The notes: generated by a model from the sequence alone, not told the origin. Shown: positions 26,071-35,805, counted from the first letter of the stretch. The stretch: 64,000 bases of DNA from Curtobacterium sp. L6-1 (GCF_018885305.1 NZ_CP076544.1:2108001-2172000), one strand, 5' to 3'. Translations and numbers: made by a program.

Positions 26071-26619
26071 TCAGTCGGGCAGCGAGTCGGCGAGGCGCCC
26101 GAGACGCCCCGCCGACTCCTCGTCCGCACCGCGCCACAGCAGCAGGGTGTCACCGTCCGGACCGGGGACGGCGAAGCGGTGGTACGCGAGCACGAGGTGA
26201 CCGACCAGGGGGTTGTCGAAGCCGACGACGCCGTTCGGTCCGGCGTCGCCCGGCTCGGCCCAGAGCCGGGCGAAGTCGGCGCTGCGTGCGGCGAGCTCAC
26301 CGACCAGCTCGACGAAGCCCTGGTCCTCCTCGTGCTCGTCGAGCAGCCGTCGGAGCTCCGTTGCGAGCCTGGTCCCGACCGGTGTCGCGTCGGCTGGACC
26401 CGGCGCGGCCCGGAACAGCGGAGCACCGTCGGGTTGCAGGAAGGCCGCACGTGCCAGGTTGGCGCCGGGGCGGAACGACGGGTGGACGGCGTGCACCAGC
26501 GGGTTGGCGACACGGACGGTCAGGTGCCGGTCGTAGACGGCTGCCGGGACGGTCCGCCAGGGCAGGACCAGTCTGCCGAGCAGTGCCCGCCGGAAGTCGA
26601 CCTCGTCGTCCGTGCTCAC
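26071..26619 (-). CDS. Stand-alone MmyB-like ligand-binding domain (no HTH)
   Basis: 182 residues from GTG 26619. The sequence matches the ligand-binding half of MmyB-type XRE regulators: VYDRHLTVRVANPLV, RPGANLARAAFL, ELRRLLDEH, FARLWAE, VGHLVLAYHRFAVPGPDG. The HTH half that precedes it in the four full regulators here is missing. The start is backed by a TACGCT -10 box (26627-26632) seven bases upstream, giving a leaderless message, and by a perfect operator at the standard distance. It may act as a ligand buffer or as a partner that modulates the full-length proteins by dimerisation. Divergent from the XRE gene at 26792. Confidence 0.7.
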   Translation of the reverse strand: MSTDDEVDFRRALLGRLVLPWRTVPAAVYDRHLTVRVANPLVHAVHPSFRPGANLARAAFLQPDGAPLFRAAPGPADATPVGTRLATELRRLLDEHEEDQGFVELVGELAARSADFARLWAEPGDAGPNGVVGFDNPLVGHLVLAYHRFAVPGPDGDTLLLWRGADEESAGRLGRLADSLPD

Positions 26620-26626
26620 CTTCCGG

Positions 26627-26673
26627 AGCGTACGGGCGAGCCCGCACGGGGAACGTGTCCCCGGCGGGGACAC
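26627..26673 (-). promoter_or_regulatory. Promoter with perfect operator copy
   Basis: GTGTCCCCGGCGGGGACAC (26655-26673) is the perfect palindromic form. The minus-strand -10 TACGCT is at 26627-26632, gap 22 bp, and the transcript would begin at or next to GTG 26619. Confidence 0.75.
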
Positions 26674-26731
26674 CATCCGATGGGCAGGGATGTGGTCATT
26701 CGACGGATGCTGCGGACGTCGTGGGGACGCC

Positions 26732-26747
26732 ATCGTGGAGACACGAT
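26732..26747. promoter_or_regulatory. Inverted repeat upstream of XRE gene
   Basis: ATCGTG (26732-26737) and CACGAT (26742-26747) form a perfect palindrome around GAGA, 45 bp before the XRE start codon. A possible autoregulatory site distinct from the GTGTCCCC operator. Confidence 0.35.
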
Positions 26748-26791
26748 CCCGGCACGTTCCCGGGACGGCCTGCTCCGACCCGGGAGGTACC

Positions 26792-27637
26792 GTGACCGCT
26801 CCGTCTGCACACCTCGGCGACTACCTCCGGGCCCGGCGCGCGCTCGTCCGGCCCACCGACGTCGCCATCATCTCCTCCCGGACCCGACGGGTACCGGGTC
26901 TCCGTCGCAGCGAGGTCGCGCAGCTCGCGGGCATCAGCCAGGAGTACTACCTCCGCCTCGAACAGGGGCGCGACCGCCGACCGTCCCACCAGGTGCTCGC
27001 CGCGATCGGAAGGGCCCTCCTGCTCGACCCCGTGGCGGTCGAGCACATGCACCGGCTCGCGGAGCTCGACGAGCACGACGCCCCGTACGCCGTGCCCGCG
27101 AAGGCCGCGGTGGTCGACGGGCTGACCGATCTGGTCGACGGGCTGACGGACCTGCCGGCGCTCGTCATCAGCGCCGACCAGGACGTCCTCGCAGCGAACC
27201 CGCTCGCACGGCTGGTCCGCCCCCGGCTCCAGCCCGGGAGCAACGTCCTGTTCGAGCTCTTCTCGTCGCACGGGCGCGCGGATGCCGTCGCCTGGGCAGA
27301 CGACGCCCGCCGCGCGGTCGCCAACCTGCGCTTCCACGGCGACCCGAGGAGCACGCGCTACCAGGAGGTCGTCGGCACGCTCGCGATCCGCGACGACACG
27401 TTCCGCACCCTGTGGGCCCGCCACGACGTCGAGCGACAGGTGGTCTGGCCCGCGCAGATCCGGGTCGGCACACTCGGTGCCGTCGACTTCGTGTGCCACT
27501 CACTCGCCGTGCCGGGTCCCAGCGGGCAGTCGCTCGTCACGCTGACCGCGAAGGCCGGCAGCGCGGGCGCCCGACTCCTGCAGCACGCCCGGAGGCGCTC
27601 GGCAGCGGCGCCGGGCCCTGCCGCCGCCGTCGCGTGA
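26792..27637 (+). CDS. XRE family regulator with MmyB-like ligand domain
   Basis: 281 residues from GTG 26792 (GGGAGG upstream). N-terminal XRE HTH with LRRSEVAQLAGISQEYYLRL and EQGRDRRPSHQVL; residues 110-260 form the MmyB-like ligand domain (PALVISADQDVLAANPLARL, RLQPGSNVLFELF, LAIRDDTFRTLWARHDV, VCHSLAVPGPSGQSL). MmyB itself is an activator of methylenomycin genes in Streptomyces, so an activator role is plausible. Divergent from the HTH-less relative. Confidence 0.9.
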   Translation: MTAPSAHLGDYLRARRALVRPTDVAIISSRTRRVPGLRRSEVAQLAGISQEYYLRLEQGRDRRPSHQVLAAIGRALLLDPVAVEHMHRLAELDEHDAPYAVPAKAAVVDGLTDLVDGLTDLPALVISADQDVLAANPLARLVRPRLQPGSNVLFELFSSHGRADAVAWADDARRAVANLRFHGDPRSTRYQEVVGTLAIRDDTFRTLWARHDVERQVVWPAQIRVGTLGAVDFVCHSLAVPGPSGQSLVTLTAKAGSAGARLLQHARRRSAAAPGPAAAVA

Positions 27638-27661
27638 CCCGGCGGTGACCGGGCACGGGAC

Positions 27662-30394
27662 TCAGTCCGGTGCGTCCGCGGGTGCGAGGACGCCGACGAG
27701 CTGGGAGCGGCGGCTGATCCCGAGTTTCGTGAACGCGCGAGACAGATGGGCGGCGACCGTCCGGTGGGACAGGTACACCTCGTCGGCGATCTGCTTGTTG
27801 GTCCGGCCGGTCGAGGCCATGCGGGAGACGAGGAGTTCCTGCGGCGTGAGCAGGTCGTCCGCCGTCTCGCGCGCCACATCGCGTTCCGCGACACCACCGG
27901 CCGCGCGGAGCTCGGTGCGCGCGCGTGCTGCCCACGAGCGGGCGCCGACACCGTCGAACAGCCGGACTGCCTGCGCGAGCTGCTCACGGGCGTCGACGAT
28001 CCGCCGGACGCGTCGGAGCCGTTCGCCCAGATGGAGCCGTGCCACGGCCAGGTCGAACGGCATCGTGCTCGGTGATCCGAGCTCGACCGCTGACGAGAGG
28101 TGCTCGAGCGCTTCGGCGTCGTCGACCGCCAGCAGTCCCCTGGATCGCGCCACGAGCAGCCGCAGGTGCGAGGAACCGGTGACCTCCGCGACCTGTTCCG
28201 CCTCGTCGAGCCACTCGAGCACCGGTGATGCGTCCCCGGTGCGGATCGCTGCCTCGACGAGGTCCGCTCCGGACCACATCGCGACCGGACGGTTGACGGA
28301 GGTCCGGGCGAGGTGCGCGAGTGCGTCGTCGTGGCGCCCCTCGTCCGCCGCGATCAGCGCCGCTGCCCACGCCGCAGTGGCGACGATGCGAGCGAACCCC
28401 TGCGCGACGGGGATGCGCGTCAGCGCGTCCAGACGCGCGCGGGCTCCCTCACGGTCGCCTGCTCGTGCGAGCGCTCGAGCAGCCTCGGCGAGCGCCATCC
28501 CGGTGACCACGGGAAGCTCCAACTCCTCGCTCAGCCGTGCCGATCGGTCGGCATCGGCCAATCCGTCCGTCAGGTGTCCCGCGGTGGTCCGCGGGCTCGC
28601 CCGGCCGCAGAGCGCGGTGGCCTCGTCGCTCGTCCGCGCGGCGTCGTGGAACAGGCGGGCGCCTGCTGTCCAGCACCGGTCCGAGAGCGCCATGTCGCCG
28701 GCTTCCTCGGCAGCGAAAGCGAGACAGTTGATGATGACGCCGTCGGTCGCCTGGGCGCGGTCCAGGAAGCGGTCGACGGTCGCGTCGTTCAGCGGCCGCC
28801 CGGTCCGCACGAGCGCCAGGGTGACGTCTGCGAGGACCGCCGTGTCCCGGTCCTCGTGCTCCTGAGCAGCGCGTTCGACGGTCGAGGCGACCAGCTCCCG
28901 GACACCGTCCGGTTCCTGGTGGATGTAGCACTTGGCGGCTGCCCACAACAGGACCTCCGCACGCTCGCTGGCCTCGGACCGGGTGCCGGCGAAGGCCACC
29001 AGCTCTGCGGCCCCCCGACCTCGGTGGTCCGCGGTCATGCTCAGCATCCACTCCGCCCGCGCGAAGCGGTGTTGCGTCCGGGCATCCGAGAGCTCCGCGA
29101 GCGGCTCCGCGCGGCGCAGGAGCACGGACGCGTCATCGGAGGCGCCCGCACGCCGGGCCGCCTCCGCGGCCTCCACGAGTCGGTTCGCCTGGTGCGTGGG
29201 GTCGGGCGAGAGGTCCGCGGCGCGTTGCCACGCGGTCGCGGCTTCTGCCGGCGCGCCGTGCCGGAGGGCAGTCTCCGCGACGCGGTCGAGGTCCGCGGCG
29301 ACGGATTCGTCGAGGCCGACGGTCGCTGCGGCGCGGTGGAGAGCGCGACGGTCCGGGGCACGGACCGCGGTGGCGAGGACGTCGTGGGCAGCGCGGCGTC
29401 GGAGGGGATCCGCCGCGTCGTAGTGTGCCGAGGCGACCAAGGGGTGTCGCGGGACGATGCGGTCACCGTCACGCCGGACGAAGCCCTCCCGTTCCAGGGT
29501 CGCCAGGTCCGCGGCACCGAGGCCTGCCGCCGCCACGGCTTCCTCGAGTTCCCGGACCGTGGCGCCTTCTCCTGCTGCGACGAGGAGCAGCGCCTCCTGA
29601 GCGTCCTGCGGGAGGAGGCGGACGCCGTCGAGGAAGCTCCTCTCGAGACGTGCGGACATCCGGTCGGTGGTCCGTGATCGAGTCGCACCTGCGTCGGCGG
29701 CGGAGAACTCGAGCAGGGCCAGGGGGTTGCCGTACGCCTCGCGTCGGACGCGCGAACGTTTCCGGTCCGGCAGGTGCCCGGCCACGTCCGAGAGCAGCTG
29801 CGCAGCGGCGACGTCGTCGAGCGGTCCCAGACGGACCACGGTCGGGAACGCGTCTGCCGGATCGGACACCTGCCCACCTGTCCTGGAGGTGGCGACGAGC
29901 AGGACGCGGAGAGCCGTCAGCCGTGGGGCTGCGAACAGCAGCGCGTGGACCGACGTCCGGTCCATCCAGTGCAGGTCGTCGAGGAGGAGCACCACCGTGC
30001 CGTGCGTGCACGCTTCCTCCAGGAGCCCGAGGACGGCGACGCCGAGCACGAGGCGGTCCGGCGTCGGACCGGTCCGCCGACCGAAGGCGACGTCGAGGGC
30101 GGACGCCTGTCGTCCCGGGAGCGCGTCGATGTACGCCGTGAGGGGGTTGAGCAGCTCGTGCAGCGCCCCGAACGCCACGTCGGTCGCGCTCCGGACACCT
30201 CGCGCCCGCAGGACGAAGCGTGCATGGTCTCCAACGACCGCGGCCGTGTCCGACAGGAGGGCGGTCTTCCCGATGCCGGGCTCCCCCTCGATGAGGACCG
30301 CGCTGCCCAGACCGGCACGCGCCTCGTCGAACGCGTTCGCGATCAGCCGGGCCTCGGCGTCGCGGCCGACCAGTCGATGGATGTGTTCCGACAC
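27662..30394 (-). CDS. LuxR family regulator, LAL (large ATP-binding) type
   Basis: 910 residues. N-terminal ATPase with Walker A GEPGIGKTALL (about 37-47) and Walker B VLLLDDLHWMD; a long helical middle of TPR-like repeats; and a C-terminal LuxR HTH (LTPQELLVSRMASTGRTNKQ, then IADEVYLSHRTVAAHLSR). This is the MalT-like LAL architecture, usually an ATP- and inducer-dependent activator. GTG 30394 lies six bases after -10 TAAACT (30401-30406), so the mRNA is probably leaderless. No operator at its own promoter. Candidate controller of the nearby ABC exporter. Confidence 0.9.
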   Translation of the reverse strand: MSEHIHRLVGRDAEARLIANAFDEARAGLGSAVLIEGEPGIGKTALLSDTAAVVGDHARFVLRARGVRSATDVAFGALHELLNPLTAYIDALPGRQASALDVAFGRRTGPTPDRLVLGVAVLGLLEEACTHGTVVLLLDDLHWMDRTSVHALLFAAPRLTALRVLLVATSRTGGQVSDPADAFPTVVRLGPLDDVAAAQLLSDVAGHLPDRKRSRVRREAYGNPLALLEFSAADAGATRSRTTDRMSARLERSFLDGVRLLPQDAQEALLLVAAGEGATVRELEEAVAAAGLGAADLATLEREGFVRRDGDRIVPRHPLVASAHYDAADPLRRRAAHDVLATAVRAPDRRALHRAAATVGLDESVAADLDRVAETALRHGAPAEAATAWQRAADLSPDPTHQANRLVEAAEAARRAGASDDASVLLRRAEPLAELSDARTQHRFARAEWMLSMTADHRGRGAAELVAFAGTRSEASERAEVLLWAAAKCYIHQEPDGVRELVASTVERAAQEHEDRDTAVLADVTLALVRTGRPLNDATVDRFLDRAQATDGVIINCLAFAAEEAGDMALSDRCWTAGARLFHDAARTSDEATALCGRASPRTTAGHLTDGLADADRSARLSEELELPVVTGMALAEAARALARAGDREGARARLDALTRIPVAQGFARIVATAAWAAALIAADEGRHDDALAHLARTSVNRPVAMWSGADLVEAAIRTGDASPVLEWLDEAEQVAEVTGSSHLRLLVARSRGLLAVDDAEALEHLSSAVELGSPSTMPFDLAVARLHLGERLRRVRRIVDAREQLAQAVRLFDGVGARSWAARARTELRAAGGVAERDVARETADDLLTPQELLVSRMASTGRTNKQIADEVYLSHRTVAAHLSRAFTKLGISRRSQLVGVLAPADAPD

Positions 30395-30436
30395 CTGCTG
30401 AGTTTACGTCGGGTCCGGCCGGACGGGCGGGATGGC

Positions 30437-31762
30437 TCACGCCCGGACAGGAACGCGACGACGACGGGCGGGGAGCGCCGGCAGCACCGAGGAGACGACC
30501 ACGAGCGCCGTCGAGAACACGCCCACGGCACCGAGCAGCACGACGGGGAAGACCGGCCGCGCACCGGGGTGCCCGCCGACGAGCACCGCCCACTCTGCGG
30601 TGACCGCGACGCCGACCACCGCCGCGGCGATCAGCGTCCCAGTGACCCCGAGGATGAGCCCCTCGAGCGCCGCGACCCCGACCGGCAGGCCGGGCGAGGC
30701 GCCGACAGCCCTGAGCTGATCGCGTTCCCGGGCACGGTCCCGAGCGGCCATCGCCGCGGTGGCCGCTGCCCCGATCGCCGCCAGGAGCACCGGGGCGCTG
30801 AGGACGAGCACCGTCGCCCCGACTCCGCCGGGCGCGTCGGCACCGACGGCACTCGCCGCGGTCCGCTGCCCGCCGACCAGTCCCGCCGGCAGTCCGACCG
30901 CCACCAGCAGAGCGGCGAGCGTCGTGTCGCTCCGGGACGACGACCAGCGCACCGCCGCGCGCGCCAGCCCGAAGGCCACAGAAGTGCTGGCAGGCACGAG
31001 CGCGGTCCAGAGCCGCACGGCGGGTGCGCCGACGGTCCGGCCCAGCACGGCGACCGCCGCGACCAGCACCGGGCCGATCAGGAGCGCGGGCGCGGCTCCG
31101 TCTGGCACCGACGCAGGCAGCCCGGCGAGCATGCTCCCGGCGAGCGCCACGAGCAGGACGACGACCGTCGCTCGCACGGCGACCGACCGGCGGCCCACCG
31201 GCGCGTTCCGGAGCACCGCCGACGGCGAGGTGGCTGCTGCACGCCTGCTCCCTGATGCACCGGCGACGACCGCTGCTCCAGCCGTGACCACGACGACGAC
31301 GATTGCTTCGACCCAGGACGCCGCCACTCGGACGTCCGCGAGCCCGTTCGAGTCGAGGAGTGCCGCGGACACCGCCGGCGGCACGACGACCGCTGCGGCG
31401 GCTGCGCCTGCCACCGCGCCGGTCGTCGACACCAGGGCCGTCTGCAGGAGCATCGTCCACCGGACGCCGCGAGGCGTGACGCCAGCGAGTTGCCAGAGGC
31501 CGTACGTCCGGACGAGGAGCGCCGCTGTGAGCCGGACGACCGCCGAGACGACCACCAGGACGGCGATGAGTGCGAACGCCGCCGTCGTGCCTGCGATGGA
31601 CAGCAACGCGAGGCCCCGCACGTCCGGTGTCTGCAGCCCGCCCACGACGAGCGTGCCCGGGACGGATCCGGCCACGGCGGCGACCGCACAGACCGCGAAC
31701 AACCCACACCACACCCGCCACGAGGACCGGAGGTCGGCCGCAGCCAGCTGCGCGACGATCAC
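30437..31762 (-). CDS. ABC transporter permease, FtsX/MacB-like
   Basis: 441 residues with about ten hydrophobic helices in two halves and no classical six-helix permease motif. The layout (helix, extracytoplasmic loop, three helices, repeated) and RELRAVGAS-like segment RDQLRAVGASPGLPVGVAAL match FtsX-domain permeases. It overlaps the ATPase gene by four bases (ATGA). Likely a two-gene exporter of a peptide, lipid or drug in the cell membrane. It ends in a basic tail. Confidence 0.8.
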   Translation of the reverse strand: MIVAQLAAADLRSSWRVWCGLFAVCAVAAVAGSVPGTLVVGGLQTPDVRGLALLSIAGTTAAFALIAVLVVVSAVVRLTAALLVRTYGLWQLAGVTPRGVRWTMLLQTALVSTTGAVAGAAAAAVVVPPAVSAALLDSNGLADVRVAASWVEAIVVVVVTAGAAVVAGASGSRRAAATSPSAVLRNAPVGRRSVAVRATVVVLLVALAGSMLAGLPASVPDGAAPALLIGPVLVAAVAVLGRTVGAPAVRLWTALVPASTSVAFGLARAAVRWSSSRSDTTLAALLVAVGLPAGLVGGQRTAASAVGADAPGGVGATVLVLSAPVLLAAIGAAATAAMAARDRARERDQLRAVGASPGLPVGVAALEGLILGVTGTLIAAAVVGVAVTAEWAVLVGGHPGARPVFPVVLLGAVGVFSTALVVVSSVLPALPARRRRVPVRA

Positions 31763-32508
31763 GTCAGGGCCGCCGCGTGCTCGACCGCCGTGAACAGGCC
31801 GTCCACGTCCGGACGGACCAGCTCCGCGTGCACGAGACCGTCGCGCAGGACCAGGGCACGGTCGGCACGAGCCGCTGCCGCGAGGTCGTGCGTGACCATG
31901 ACGACGGACCGATCGCCGGCCGCGGTCCCACGCAGCAGGTCGAGCACCCGTGCACCCGCGACGGTGTCGAGCGCCCCCGTCGGTTCGTCAGCGAAGACGA
32001 CCTCCGGACGGGCGACGAACGTGCGGGCGATCGCGACCCGCTGCTGTTGCCCTCCGGACATCGCGTCAGGCCGCTGGTCCGCCACGTCGAGTAGTCCCAC
32101 GGCATCGAGTGCGGCGTCGACCGTCCGCCGGTCCGCTGGGCGCTTCGCCAGGCGTGCAGGCAACGCGACGTTCTCCCGAGCGGTCAAGGCGGGCAACAGG
32201 TTGTACGTCTGGAAGACGAACCCGACCCGTCCACGGCGGTACCGGGCGGAACGTTGCCGCGAGAGCCCGCGCAGGTCGACGCCGTCGAGCTCGACCACGC
32301 CGCGCACCGGCGTCTCGAGCCCGGACAGGCAGGCGAGGAGCGTGCTCTTCCCGGAGCCGCTCGGCCCCACGATGGCGAGCATCTCCCCACGCCGCACCTG
32401 CAGGGACACCCCGCGCAGGACCGCACGTCCCACTCCCGCGTGTGTCGGGTAGGCGTGCTCGATGTCGCGAGCTCGCACGATCGGCTGCTGGTCGGGGTCT
32501 GGCTGCAC
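31759..32508 (-). CDS. ABC transporter ATP-binding protein, LolD/MacB type
   Basis: 249 residues. Walker A GPSGSGKST, Q-loop FVFQTYNLLPAL, signature MSGGQQQRVAIAR, Walker B VVFADEPTGALD and H-loop VMVTHDL, all intact; YNLLPALTARENVALPA is typical of the LolD/MacB group that works with FtsX permeases. GTG 32508 lies six bases after a TAGCCT -10, so the message looks leaderless, and the regulon operator sits 22 bp further up, inside the upstream gene's 3' end. Confidence 0.92.
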   Translation of the reverse strand: MQPDPDQQPIVRARDIEHAYPTHAGVGRAVLRGVSLQVRRGEMLAIVGPSGSGKSTLLACLSGLETPVRGVVELDGVDLRGLSRQRSARYRRGRVGFVFQTYNLLPALTARENVALPARLAKRPADRRTVDAALDAVGLLDVADQRPDAMSGGQQQRVAIARTFVARPEVVFADEPTGALDTVAGARVLDLLRGTAAGDRSVVMVTHDLAAAARADRALVLRDGLVHAELVRPDVDGLFTAVEHAAALT

Positions 32509-32514
32509 CGAGGC

Positions 32515-32561
32515 AGGCTAATCAGCCTCGGGCGTGCCCTGCCTGCCCCCGCCGGGGACAC
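32515..32561 (-). promoter_or_regulatory. ABC exporter promoter with operator inside upstream gene
   Basis: -10 TAGCCT (minus strand) at 32515-32520; CTGCCCCCGCCGGGGACAC at 32543-32561, gap 22 bp. The operator overlaps the last codons of the XRE-NB-ARC gene. Confidence 0.6.
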
Positions 32562-34800
32562 CCTGCGCTGCCACGTCGACTGCACGCGTCGACGGGTCCG
32601 GTGCGGCGGCCGTCGTCCTACGTGCTTGCGCGACCAGCTCACGGAGTTCGCCGAGGACGGCGAGCGCCTGCGCGTCGGCACGGTCCGCGTCGACCAGCGC
32701 GACCGCCCGCTCGGCGTCGGCCAGGGCCTCCGCGACGGAGCCGGACCCGAGCAGCGCCTCGGCACGCTGCCGCAGGGCGCGGGCGGCACCGGTGTCCCAG
32801 GGCATCCCCGCCGCGATGGCGAGCCCGGTGTCCGCGGCGTCGCGCGCTTCGGCCCACCTCCCGAGAGCGTTCGCCGACTTCGCGATCTCCTCGAGCGCCA
32901 CCACGCGGGTGAAGGCCATCCCGGGGTCGCCCTGCGGCGCCCGGTCCAGGTCGTCGAGGACCCCACGGAACGCGACGATCGCCTCGTCGTGGCGGCCGAG
33001 CAGGTGCAGCGCCGCGCCGGCCATCGACCGGCACTGGACGAGCGCGGCGTCGTCGCCGGCCCGGGTGTTCCCGTCGATGGCCGACTCGATGTGCGGCAGG
33101 GCGAGCAGCGGTTGCCGGAGTGCGAGGTACGCCCACGCGATGTGGTACTCGGCGTTCGCGCGCAACAGGTCGTCATCGACGGTGTCCGCTGCGGCGAGCC
33201 CGGCGGTGGCGAGTTCCAGCGCTCCGTCCCGATCGCCCCGCTCCATGAGCGCCGCCCAGGTCTGGAGGCCGAGGAGGCGGGACTCGGCTGCCCTGTCGTC
33301 GAGGCGTCGGGCGGCCTCCACCGCGTCACCGAAGAGCTCGCACCAGTGACCCCACGCCGGCCACAGGTTCGAGAACCACTGCAGCTCGCTGGCCGTGCGA
33401 GCGACGGCGGTGTGGTCCCCCGCATCGACGAGCGCCCGGAACGCCGGCCACCAGTGATCGACCTGCCCGACGATCCACCTCCGCGCCGCGTCCGGGGCGT
33501 CTGCTCCGTTCGTCGATGGCGCGCCCGGAGCGAAACGACCGGCGGCATCGGCCAACCTGCCGAGCACCGCACTGTGCAGCCGGGAGCGACGGGCGTCTCG
33601 TGCCGTCGCTCCGTCCTCCGTCACGAGCTGCACGCCGGCGAACGCACGCAGCAGGTCGTGCACGCGGTACCGGTTCCCGCCGCGGGGCTCGACGAGACCG
33701 AGGTCGACGAGGTCCTCGAGTGCGTCCTCCGCCGTTTCCGCTCCGAGTCCGAGCGCTGCACCGCCGGTCCACGCGTCGAAGGTCGTACCGTCGATCACCG
33801 CGAGGGACCGGAACACGCGCGCGGTCGACGCGGGCAGTGCCCGGTAGGAGACGGCGAAGGCCGCCTCGACCGAGCGGTCGCCGTGGTGGAGCGCCGCGAG
33901 CCGCTGCTCCTCGGTGACGATCGCACGGAGGAAACCGTCGAGGTCCGCTCCCGGGGCGGCCACTCGACTGCCGGCGATCCGCAACGCCAGCGGGACTCCC
34001 GCGCATCGCTCGGCGAGGGCGGACAGTGAAGGGTGTCCCGCGGCATCGGGGACGATGCGCTCGAGCAGGGCGAGGCCGTCCTGTTGCTCGAAGGGCGTCA
34101 CCGTCACGCGGAGCCCGGCGTCGAGGCCGGCCAGCAACCTCCGTGCGGTGACGATGACCGGGGCCGCTGGGCCGCTCGCCTCCAGTACCGGTCGGACCTG
34201 CGCCTCGTCCGCTGCGTCGTCGAGCAGCACCGCGTGACCGTGCTCGTCACGGAGCGCCCGCCACCGAGACGCTGCCGCGTCGAACTCCGTCGGTGCGTCC
34301 TCCGTTCCGTCCGTGGCTATCGAGACGAGTCGTCGGACCACGTCGAGCGGGGACAGGGGCGACGCGGACTGCCCGCCGAGGTCCACGTGCAGCCACCTGC
34401 TGCCGCGCACGCGGAGCGCTTCCGCCGCCAGGGTGCTCTTCCCCACGCCGGGGCCGCCCGACACGACGACGACCGTGGTGTGGTCGTCGCCGAGTCGGTC
34501 GAGGATCCGGCGCAGCTCGTGCTCACGGCCGGTGAAGTCGTCGACGACGTCCGGCGCGGCGGACGTCGACGACGACTGCCGCCGACCGATGGCGAGGAGC
34601 GCGTTCCGGTCGGTGGGACCGGCTCCCAGTGCCGTCGCGATCGCCTCGAGCGTGGCGCGCTGCGGGCGACGTGCCACGCCGCGCTCGATGTCACCGATCG
34701 TCCGGACGCCGACCTCGGCCCGGCTCGCGAGGTCCGCGAGGGTCAGGCCGACCTCAACGCGCAGGCGCCGGAGGACCGCTCCGTCGGTTCGTCCGGACAC
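32518..34800 (-). CDS. XRE-NB-ARC-TPR regulator
   Basis: 760 residues from GTG 34800 (GAGGAG upstream). N-terminal XRE HTH (LTLADLASRAEVGVRTIGDI), then an NB-ARC-type ATPase with FTGREHELRRIL, Walker A GGPGVGKSTLA, a Walker-B-like LLDDAAD and GVPLALRIAGSR, a winged-helix segment (YRVHDLLRAFA), and a C-terminal half of TPR-like helices. This is the STAND signal-ATPase architecture used for ligand-gated activation. A paralogue lies at 35806. It is divergent from the MmyB-type XRE gene at 34923. Confidence 0.85.
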   Translation of the reverse strand: MSGRTDGAVLRRLRVEVGLTLADLASRAEVGVRTIGDIERGVARRPQRATLEAIATALGAGPTDRNALLAIGRRQSSSTSAAPDVVDDFTGREHELRRILDRLGDDHTTVVVVSGGPGVGKSTLAAEALRVRGSRWLHVDLGGQSASPLSPLDVVRRLVSIATDGTEDAPTEFDAAASRWRALRDEHGHAVLLDDAADEAQVRPVLEASGPAAPVIVTARRLLAGLDAGLRVTVTPFEQQDGLALLERIVPDAAGHPSLSALAERCAGVPLALRIAGSRVAAPGADLDGFLRAIVTEEQRLAALHHGDRSVEAAFAVSYRALPASTARVFRSLAVIDGTTFDAWTGGAALGLGAETAEDALEDLVDLGLVEPRGGNRYRVHDLLRAFAGVQLVTEDGATARDARRSRLHSAVLGRLADAAGRFAPGAPSTNGADAPDAARRWIVGQVDHWWPAFRALVDAGDHTAVARTASELQWFSNLWPAWGHWCELFGDAVEAARRLDDRAAESRLLGLQTWAALMERGDRDGALELATAGLAAADTVDDDLLRANAEYHIAWAYLALRQPLLALPHIESAIDGNTRAGDDAALVQCRSMAGAALHLLGRHDEAIVAFRGVLDDLDRAPQGDPGMAFTRVVALEEIAKSANALGRWAEARDAADTGLAIAAGMPWDTGAARALRQRAEALLGSGSVAEALADAERAVALVDADRADAQALAVLGELRELVAQARRTTAAAPDPSTRAVDVAAQGVPGGGRQGTPEAD

Positions 34801-34922
34801 GGTCTCCTCGATTCCTGCCTGCGTTCTGCATGGTGCGGACGCTGGCCGACTGGTGGGCTGGTGCTCGTCATCATGCAGCACCACGGACCGGTGCCGCACC
34901 GCCGACGAGAGGGACCACCGCC

Positions 34923-35765
34923 ATGCCGACCACCGGGACACCGCTGGGTGAGTACCTCCGTGCTCGTCGAGCCCTCGTGCAGCCGACCGACGTCGGGATC
35001 GTCTCGCTGACGTCGCGTCGTGTCCTGGGCCTCCGTCGCGACGAGGTGGCGCAGCGCGCCGGGATCAGCCAGGAGTACTACCTGCGCCTCGAGCAGGGGC
35101 GGGACCGCCAGCCGTCGGACCAGGTGCTGCACGCACTCGGCCGCGCACTGCGGTTGGACCCGGCCGCGGTCGACCACATGCGCCGCCTGGTGCGCATCCA
35201 GACCGGTGGACTCCCTACCGACGCCCCCGCGCCTCCCGGGTCGGTCCTCGCAGCGTTGGCCGGCCTGCTCGACCAGTGGACCGGCACCCCGGCCTACATC
35301 ATGGACGGCAACCAGGACGTGCTCGTCGTGAACCCGCTCGCACGGGCGATGACGGGTGGCGGCCTGCGTCCCGGGGTGAACCTGCCCCTCGCCGTGTTCT
35401 CGCCGTCCGCCCGGGTCACGATGCAGGACTGGCCGCAGGCAGCTGAACGTACGGCCGCCACGCTGCGGTACGGGAGCGACCCGCGGGACCGCCGCCTGCA
35501 GGAGATCGTGGGCACCCTGTCGGTCCGTGACGCGGAATTCCGACGTCTCTGGGCCCGGCACGACGCCCGCCCCTACCTGAACGGTGCGATCGACCAGGAG
35601 GTGCACGGGCACGGGCTCGTCACCCTGCGTTGTCAGACGCTCGAGGTGCCCGGTCCTCGGCGGCACGTGCTGACGGCCTTCCACGCTCCCGTCGGCTCGC
35701 CCGCGGCAGAGGTGCTCGCGGCGCTACGGGACGACGTGACCGTGCGGCGGACCGTGACGGTGTGA
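34923..35765 (+). CDS. XRE family regulator with MmyB-like ligand domain
   Basis: 280 residues from ATG 34923. HTH: LRRDEVAQRAGISQEYYLRL and EQGRDRQPSDQVL. Ligand domain: PAYIMDGNQDVLVVNPLARA, LRPGVNLPLAVF, LQEIVGTLSVRDAEFRRLW and LRCQTLEVPGPRRHVLTAF. Recognition helix almost identical to the other three full-length members in the window, so overlap in binding sites is likely. Flanked on both sides by XRE-NB-ARC genes, divergent from one and convergent with the other. Confidence 0.9.
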   Translation: MPTTGTPLGEYLRARRALVQPTDVGIVSLTSRRVLGLRRDEVAQRAGISQEYYLRLEQGRDRQPSDQVLHALGRALRLDPAAVDHMRRLVRIQTGGLPTDAPAPPGSVLAALAGLLDQWTGTPAYIMDGNQDVLVVNPLARAMTGGGLRPGVNLPLAVFSPSARVTMQDWPQAAERTAATLRYGSDPRDRRLQEIVGTLSVRDAEFRRLWARHDARPYLNGAIDQEVHGHGLVTLRCQTLEVPGPRRHVLTAFHAPVGSPAAEVLAALRDDVTVRRTVTV

Positions 35766-35805
35766 CCTCACTGCCCGCCGTCGCTTCGTCGCTCGCGTTC
35801 CCCCG

